DNA of 10,553 bases from Spirochaetaceae bacterium (GTDB lineage: Bacteria; Spirochaetota; Spirochaetia; SZUA-6; Fen-1364), in contig PMZS01000088.1 in NCBI GenBank assembly GCA_003170115.1, positions 1-10,553 on the forward strand. Reading direction: 5' to 3'. A program made the translations under genes and the position numbers. Shown here one piece after another: positions 6,396 to 10,553 of this stretch. Each line of letters opens with the position of its first letter. Positions within the stretch are counted from its first letter, which is position 1. The notes under the pieces are model-generated. The model was not told where the DNA came from. It made no database searches and was given only the letters and a program-made list of their open reading frames with translations.

Positions 6396-6424
6396 TTGAC
6401 CTTTCGAATTGGCGCTGGTAGATT
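6396..6424 (+). promoter_or_regulatory. Promoter of tRNA-Gly
   Basis: TTGACC (6396-6401) and TAGATT (6419-6424) are 17 bp apart. Transcription would begin near 6431, only about 5 nt before the mature tRNA, a common arrangement for single tRNA genes. Confidence 0.5.
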
Positions 6425-6435
6425 AGCTCGCATAC

Positions 6436-6506
6436 GCGCCCGTCGTATAACGGTAATACCCCAGCCTTCCAAGCTGGAGCTACGAGTTCGACTCTCGTCG
6501 GGCGCT
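6436..6506 (+). tRNA. tRNA-Gly (anticodon TCC)
   Basis: The 71-nt sequence folds into a full cloverleaf. The 7-bp acceptor pairs GCGCCCG with CGGGCGC. The D stem is GTAT/ATAC with GG in the loop. The anticodon stem CCAGC/GCTGG encloses the loop CTTCCAA, giving anticodon TCC. The T stem ACGAG/CTCGT encloses TTCGACT. The discriminator is T, and the CCA end is not encoded (GTA follows), so it must be added enzymatically. This isoacceptor reads GGA, and by wobble GGG. A promoter lies just upstream. The integrase remnant beginning 95 bp downstream makes the 3' half of this tRNA the likely attachment site of a former element. Confidence 0.95.
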
Positions 6507-6543
6507 GTAATAACGAAATCGGACCTTCCAAAAAGCATCAACG

Positions 6544-6567
6544 TGTCACCCTGAGTGTCACACTGAG
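6544..6567 (+). repeat. Tandem 12-bp repeat upstream of the integrase remnant
   Basis: TGTCACCCTGAG (6544-6555) is followed directly by TGTCACACTGAG (6556-6567); 11 of 12 positions agree. A related GTGGCAC follows at 6570-6576. The repeats lie between the tRNA 3' end and the integrase start, where arm-type integrase or excisionase sites are often found. No binding protein can be named. Confidence 0.5.
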
Positions 6568-6600
6568 AAGTGGCACCTCCAGGGGGGCAAGGAGGAGGCT

Positions 6601-7665
6601 ATGGAACGTTCGCAGCGTCCCTATTCGATCTACAAGCGACGATCAAAAAAAAAGAAGAGCGAGTATTACTTCTACGTCCGATTCCGCAGTGAGGATAGCC
6701 GGTACCTTCCTGCGGTCGCCTCCCACCAGACCTCCCGGGCAGCGGCCGCGAATTGGGCAGATGCCGAGTTGGCCAAGGGGCACATCATCACCCCAGGGAA
6801 GCGCGGCGCACTCTTTGGCACCTTTGCTGATTGCTTCTGGAACTACGACGGCGACTACATCACCAGGCGCCTGGCTCGGGGCGGACACTTCTCGCGGTCC
6901 TTCGCAGTAACGCCTCGGGGCTTGAGCGCCTTGCAAAGCATCCCCAACTACGCGGCATTCTATTCCCGCCAGAGATTCGGCTTCTCTTCGGACCCGGTGC
7001 CCTTCAAGCATTGTGGGAGGGAGCGCGGCCTCCGTTCGCCGCGGCATTTCTGGGAATAGCGTCCGGCCTTCGAATGGGCGAGGTACGAGCGCTTCGAGTC
7101 CGGGACATTCACGAAGACTTTGTGGCGGTCACCGGGAGTTGGGAGGAGCTGCACGGGCAAGGACGCAAAGTGGAACTCCGAGCGCGTGGTTCCCATACCG
7201 TCCAATGTGGCGAAAGAGCTGGAGGCGATCATGACGGAAAGCCGATGCCACGAACTCGATGACCTAGTCTTTAGGGGGTATTGTCGCGAACTACCCATAA
7301 ACAAGCACGTTCTGCAAAACGCCTTCTACAAGGCGCTGCGGAGAATTGGAATTGTCGAAGCGGTGAGACGAGAGCGTCGTCTCGTATGGCATAGCACGAG
7401 GCACACTTTCAACTCCCTGATGCGCGGAAAAATCGATGGCGGCAAGTTCCAGAGAATTGTCGGTCATTCGAGCGAGCGGACCAATCTCTCACACACCCAT
7501 GCCTTTCCCGAGGACTTGGCAGTGGTCCGAAATGTTCGGGAATCGATCTTCGCCGTCACTGGCAAGCCAGAGCGACGGGAGCAAGAAACTACTGGGGCAG
7601 TGTCTGCTCTCTTGCCGCTCAACAAGGAGGATGGAACTAGAGGTGCGAAGCCGGGAGCCGGGTGA
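6601..7665 (+). pseudogene. Decayed tyrosine recombinase (phage/ICE-type integrase)
   Basis: An ATG at 6601 with AAGGAGG upstream opens an arm-binding N-terminus: a basic Lys-rich tract near 16-19, then the YYFYVRFRSEDSR pattern and a helix ending GTFADCFW. Around 6895-6910 the meaningful frame moves back by one base (NASGLERL…), and around 7135-7160 it returns. The middle frame carries the first catalytic Arg in SGLRMGEVRAL (codon 7071-7073). The last frame has KWNSERVVPIP, the HSTRH box (His 7390-7392, Arg 7399-7401) and GHSS (His 7465-7467). The expected catalytic Tyr is replaced by His (CAC, 7492-7494). The ~70-80-residue core-binding domain normally between the arm region and RGILFPPE appears deleted. 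Directly downstream of a tRNA, it is the remnant of a tRNA-integrating element and should be inactive. Confidence 0.85.
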
Positions 7666-8175
7666 GCCATCTCGGGCCGGGCGACTGAAGTGGTTGCTCG
7701 CGGACAATGCCAGCTATGCTTTCGGCTTGGTAACAGGCCCAGCAATCTTTCCGAGACCGCTTGGAGCTGAGCAGCCGTGAACGATCTTTTGTAGGATGGG
7801 TAAGGGTGCATCATACAGTACCGGCGAATGGCGAGCCCGTGCTCAAGTTTCGGAAGAGGTCATCGATTGCCCCGGGGCGTTAGAGCTTGTTCATCAAGAA
7901 CAGTAATCCTGCTATCAGGAGCGCCGACCTGAATTGGACACCGTTCGCCGACTTTTGCTTTGACCCTGTGCCCGCCGGGTTATGAGCCCTGGCCCCTGCC
8001 CCGTCGGCCCACGTCCCTGCAAGTCCTTCCGTGCCTTGCCGTGCAACTTCAAAGTAGATACTGCAAGCCCTTCGCGCGTTGACGTTCTTTCATTTTCCCT
8101 CCTGGTGTGACATCCTCTGCACAAGTTGGACGCGCACTCGGCGAGCATCCTGAGAGCGCCCGGGGAGTGGAAGTC
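7666..8175. other. 510-bp stretch without a convincing gene
   Basis: Between the integrase remnant and the PEGA gene I find no frame with a good start, length and composition together. On the minus strand, an ATG at 8093 with a perfect AGGAGGG (8097-8103) opens a frame that stops after 14 codons (8049-8051). In another frame the minus strand is open down to TAA 7880-7882 and ends in a hydrophobic tail, SALLIAGLLFLMNKL. The two pieces may be the ends of a decayed small membrane protein. No strong promoter for the PEGA gene is visible, and no clear terminator or second copy of the tRNA 3' end. Confidence 0.5.
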
Positions 8176-9990
8176 ATGGAGACAGGACGTGTTCCTTTCC
8201 TGAACGCGACAATCCAAGGCCTGGCTCTTGTCCTGCTGACAGGCATGTGCGCCGTTTCGTCACTCTACGCGCAGGCTGATGCTGCGAGGACCCGCATTGC
8301 GCTGTACCAGCCAGTGGCGCAGAAAGAGGACGCTGCACTCGTTGGAGCCCTTTCTACAGTTGCAGACAGCGTGGAACTGGGATTGAGCGTCCTACAGCAC
8401 TATGAAGTCGTACGACTTCCAGCGGCAGACCCGGCTATCGATCTGGATCGCGTGCGTGCAGACTGCCGCAGGAATCGCATAGATCAGGCGATCCTCGGCC
8501 GCGGCGAAGCTACAACCGCGGGGGGATACGGCTTCAGTTTGGAGGTCTATGACCGGAAGCGCGACAAAATAACCACTGTACAGAATGGCTCCTCGAAGAG
8601 TGTTCTCGGTATTTTCGACGTGATCGACACAATGGTGGCATCACTCCTGGACACCTTGAGTGGCACACACCTTGCGTTCGGATCGCTTGCCGTGCAGAGC
8701 GACCCTTCGGGAGCAGCGATTACGGTCAACGGAAAGGACGTAGGGCAGGCTCCCGTCAGCCTGCGAGTCCTGCCTGTTGGTACGGTGGTACTCTCCGGGC
8801 GGATGCCGGGGCACGACTCGGCGAACATCACAGTTTCGATCTCAGATGGGGAAACGGCAAATGCGTCACTGGCCCTTCCGCGCAGTATGGGAACTCTCGC
8901 CTTTGAAATGCCAAGGGAGGCCGCAGCCACGATTCGCGGCGCAGAAATCGGGCAGAAAAGCGTGGCAGGAACAGGAATGGAGCAATTGCCAACCGGCGAC
9001 TACGATGTACAGGCGAGCTGCCCCGGACTCCCACAGATCAGCGGAAAGGTGACAGTCAACCGCAGTGAGACGACACGCTGGCTGCCGTGGTCGAAGGGCT
9101 ATCTTGATGTCAGCTCGAATCCTTCTGGAGCGACAGTATTCGTGGATGGCGTCAGGCAGGGCGTGTCTCCTTTGGTCGTAGAATTGGAGCCGGGGATCGT
9201 GCACCGAGTTGAGATGAGGCTGCTGGGTTATCAAACCTATGATGTCGACATTAGCGAGAACGCTGGTACCAAGACAGCACTCTCAAGAAAGCTTGCCGCG
9301 GACCTGGTGTTTTCGGGCGTAGGGATAGGCGTCGAGAAGGTTCAGGATGGCATGTTTGTCTCGCGAGTGTTCGTGCAGGGCCCTGCAGAGAAGGCTGGCA
9401 TCAAGCCGGGTGACCTCATCACCAAAGTGGGCGGCGCTCCAACAAAGGACATGAATCTGCAGGACTTCGGGCAGGCAGTGCGGGGAGAACCGGGGAGCAA
9501 TGTTGAATTCTCCGTGCTGCCAAGCGAATACATGTCCAGGAATGTTCTCATACCTTCACCCAAGACCGTCAGTGTAGGGCGCGAGATCATTACTCCGTTT
9601 GTTTTCCAGGCCAGAGCAATAGACAGCAATGAGGTTTTTGAGGCCAAAGTCGAAGGCCTCAGCTATTTCCCGGGCAACGACAAAGCCCCTGCTCTCAACG
9701 AAAGAAAGTACGGCGTCATGTTCGACCATTCACTTCCCTTTCGCTCTGTCTATACCCAGATACATTTGTCTTTTGAGCCCTCTGATCACACGCGAACCAT
9801 TTCTCTTGTTTTTAAGCGACAATCCAAATCAGATACCAATAGTCGAAGCATTGATGTGGTGATCCAGCCCGGCTGGAACCATGTTTACTCGTGGGTTGGG
9901 TACAATGGCCGAGGCTTGGTTCACGTGGAGATATCTTTGGACAAGGCAGTCATTGCGAAAGGAGCATACGTCTGGGAGTTGCAGGACTAG
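8176..9990 (+). CDS. Secreted PEGA- and PDZ-domain protein
   Basis: I chose ATG 8176 over a GTG at 8107 because it has GGGGAG (8162-8167) upstream and starts a signal peptide: hydrophobic 12-31, likely cleaved after YAQA (31-34). The 604-aa product is exported and, lacking a lipobox Cys, probably periplasmic. Residues 39-165 form an N-terminal module (RIALYQPV…YEVVRLP…DLDRVRADCRRN…VYDRKRD) of a kind I associate with spirochaete PEGA proteins. Next come three beta-rich PEGA or PEGA-like repeats: 168-235 (DPSGAAITVNGKDVG), a divergent one at 238-303, and 307-375 (NPSGATVFVDGVRQG). A PDZ-like domain follows at about 378-450 (GIGVEKV…GPAEKAGIKPGDLITKVGG). A beta-rich C-terminal domain (about 473-604) has no name I know. 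There is no protease motif. PEGA and PDZ domains suggest binding to peptides or surface components. Confidence 0.85.
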   Translation: METGRVPFLNATIQGLALVLLTGMCAVSSLYAQADAARTRIALYQPVAQKEDAALVGALSTVADSVELGLSVLQHYEVVRLPAADPAIDLDRVRADCRRNRIDQAILGRGEATTAGGYGFSLEVYDRKRDKITTVQNGSSKSVLGIFDVIDTMVASLLDTLSGTHLAFGSLAVQSDPSGAAITVNGKDVGQAPVSLRVLPVGTVVLSGRMPGHDSANITVSISDGETANASLALPRSMGTLAFEMPREAAATIRGAEIGQKSVAGTGMEQLPTGDYDVQASCPGLPQISGKVTVNRSETTRWLPWSKGYLDVSSNPSGATVFVDGVRQGVSPLVVELEPGIVHRVEMRLLGYQTYDVDISENAGTKTALSRKLAADLVFSGVGIGVEKVQDGMFVSRVFVQGPAEKAGIKPGDLITKVGGAPTKDMNLQDFGQAVRGEPGSNVEFSVLPSEYMSRNVLIPSPKTVSVGREIITPFVFQARAIDSNEVFEAKVEGLSYFPGNDKAPALNERKYGVMFDHSLPFRSVYTQIHLSFEPSDHTRTISLVFKRQSKSDTNSRSIDVVIQPGWNHVYSWVGYNGRGLVHVEISLDKAVIAKGAYVWELQD

Positions 9991-10240
9991 GATAGTCCGC
10001 CGAAACCTTGCGAGGCTCGATGACGCTTTCGCGTGCGGGTCGGGAGCCAAGCCAGCGGCTCAGGACTCCCCAGTCAAGACTGATCTTGCGTGCGTTCGGA
10101 CTCCTCAGGCTTCCTGCATATCTTGCCGCCCTGTCTGTAGAGTCTTCGAATGACCGGCTCGCGGTGTGGGCGGACCAGCCGAACAGAGCATCTGCTCCCT
10201 GCGGAGCGAACCGACGCTACCTGCTCGCGACTCCCAGCGA

Positions 10241-10553
10241 CTACGGGAAGTAGTGCAAGGCGGTCTTGAGCTTGGAGTTGTTATCCCCTTGGAAAAGGAA
10301 CGGAAATACCCATCCAGAAATCAAGCCCACCACCATCGCAACTCCCCCGATGGCCTTAGGGGCGGTCAACTGGCCACTACCGGAGCTTGAGTTCCCCCCG
10401 GCCCCGACAAAGAGGATAGCCCCTCCCAGCATGCAGCCAGTGCACAACAATCCGCCGCGATAATCGCCCTGGAGCCAGCTGCCAAGCCCATAGAAGGTAT
10501 TGCCAAAAGCAGGAAGAATGGCCCACGAGAGAGTGTACTTGTCGTAGAAGTAC
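10241..10553 (-). CDS. P13-like spirochaete membrane protein, C-terminal part
   Basis: The frame ends at TAG 10241-10243 and stays open to the right edge, so the true start lies outside; a TTG at 10450 is only internal. The visible ~103 residues hold three hydrophobic segments: one around FGNTFYGLGSWLQGD, one GLLCTGCMLGGAILFVGAGG, and one AIGGVAMVVGLISGWVFPFL. A tail (DNNSKLKTAL) follows. The pattern of a Gly-Ser-x-x-QGD turn after the first helix, a Gly-rich second helix, and Pro-Phe followed by Asn-x-x-Leu-x-x-Ala-Leu at the end recalls the P13 porin family of Borrelia and relatives. Borrelia P13 forms outer-membrane channels, but that function has not been shown for many relatives. It converges on the PEGA gene across a 250-bp gap with no clear terminator. 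Confidence 0.65.
   Translation of the reverse strand, partial: YFYDKYTLSWAILPAFGNTFYGLGSWLQGDYRGGLLCTGCMLGGAILFVGAGGNSSSGSGQLTAPKAIGGVAMVVGLISGWVFPFLFQGDNNSKLKTALHYFP

Noticed and set aside
6560..6576. CACT-GAGA-AGTG hairpin near the integrase start
   Set aside because: Only 4 bp of stem with mismatches beyond; the tandem repeat explains the sequence better.
7464..7814. 116-aa minus-strand frame over the integrase end
   Set aside because: It overlaps the integrase remnant, has no recognisable motif, and its composition looks like an antisense shadow.
10194..10207. GCTCC/GGAGC hairpin as a terminator between the PEGA and P13-like genes
   Set aside because: The stem is only 5 bp and no T tract follows on either strand.
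1..10553. CRISPR array, complete insertion sequence or defence locus
   Set aside because: No regularly spaced repeats of suitable length, no transposase with terminal inverted repeats, and no recognisable defence proteins were seen.

Overview
This window most likely comes from the chromosome of a GC-rich member of the Spirochaetota (spirochaetes). Four things point there: a short PUR-alpha-type protein of the BpuR/DUF3276 family; a short SMC protein with no recognisable hinge; a secreted PEGA-domain protein with an N-terminal module I associate with Treponema/Spirochaeta-type proteins; and a right-edge membrane protein resembling the P13 porin family. Several lipoproteins with relaxed lipoboxes fit as well. 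These assignments rest on recognising motifs, not on a database search.

Layout. 1-1148: two lipoprotein genes on the minus strand, the left one cut by the window edge. The edge gene has a good sigma70-type promoter (333-361). Behind it lie TTGC cores phased at 11 bp (360-413), which look like an operator. 1398-1586: a small, AT-rich, cysteine-rich gene on the plus strand. 1731-5449: a minus-strand operon headed by smc. Behind smc come a 145-aa single-pass membrane protein that overlaps the smc 3' end, a 109-aa helical protein, and a 54-aa helical protein joined to it by an ATGA stop/start overlap. 5526-6092: rnhB (RNase HII), divergent from smc. 6079-6306: the BpuR-like gene, which converges on rnhB and overlaps it by 14 bp.

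6396-7665: a tRNA-Gly(TCC) gene with its own promoter, followed at once by a ruined tyrosine integrase. The integrase has two frame changes, an apparent loss of the core-binding domain, and His where the catalytic Tyr should be. This looks like the scar of an element that integrated at the tRNA. 7666-8175 carries no convincing gene and may hold decayed sequence. 8176-9990: a secreted PEGA/PEGA-like/PEGA-PDZ protein. 10241-10553: the C-terminal part of a P13-like membrane protein.

Housekeeping functions (chromosome organisation, RNA primer/ribonucleotide removal, tRNA) occupy the middle. Cell-envelope genes flank them on both sides. I found no CRISPR array, complete insertion sequence or recognisable defence system. 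The least explained parts are the phased repeat array, the overlapping small genes behind smc, the hinge-less SMC and the integrase scar.
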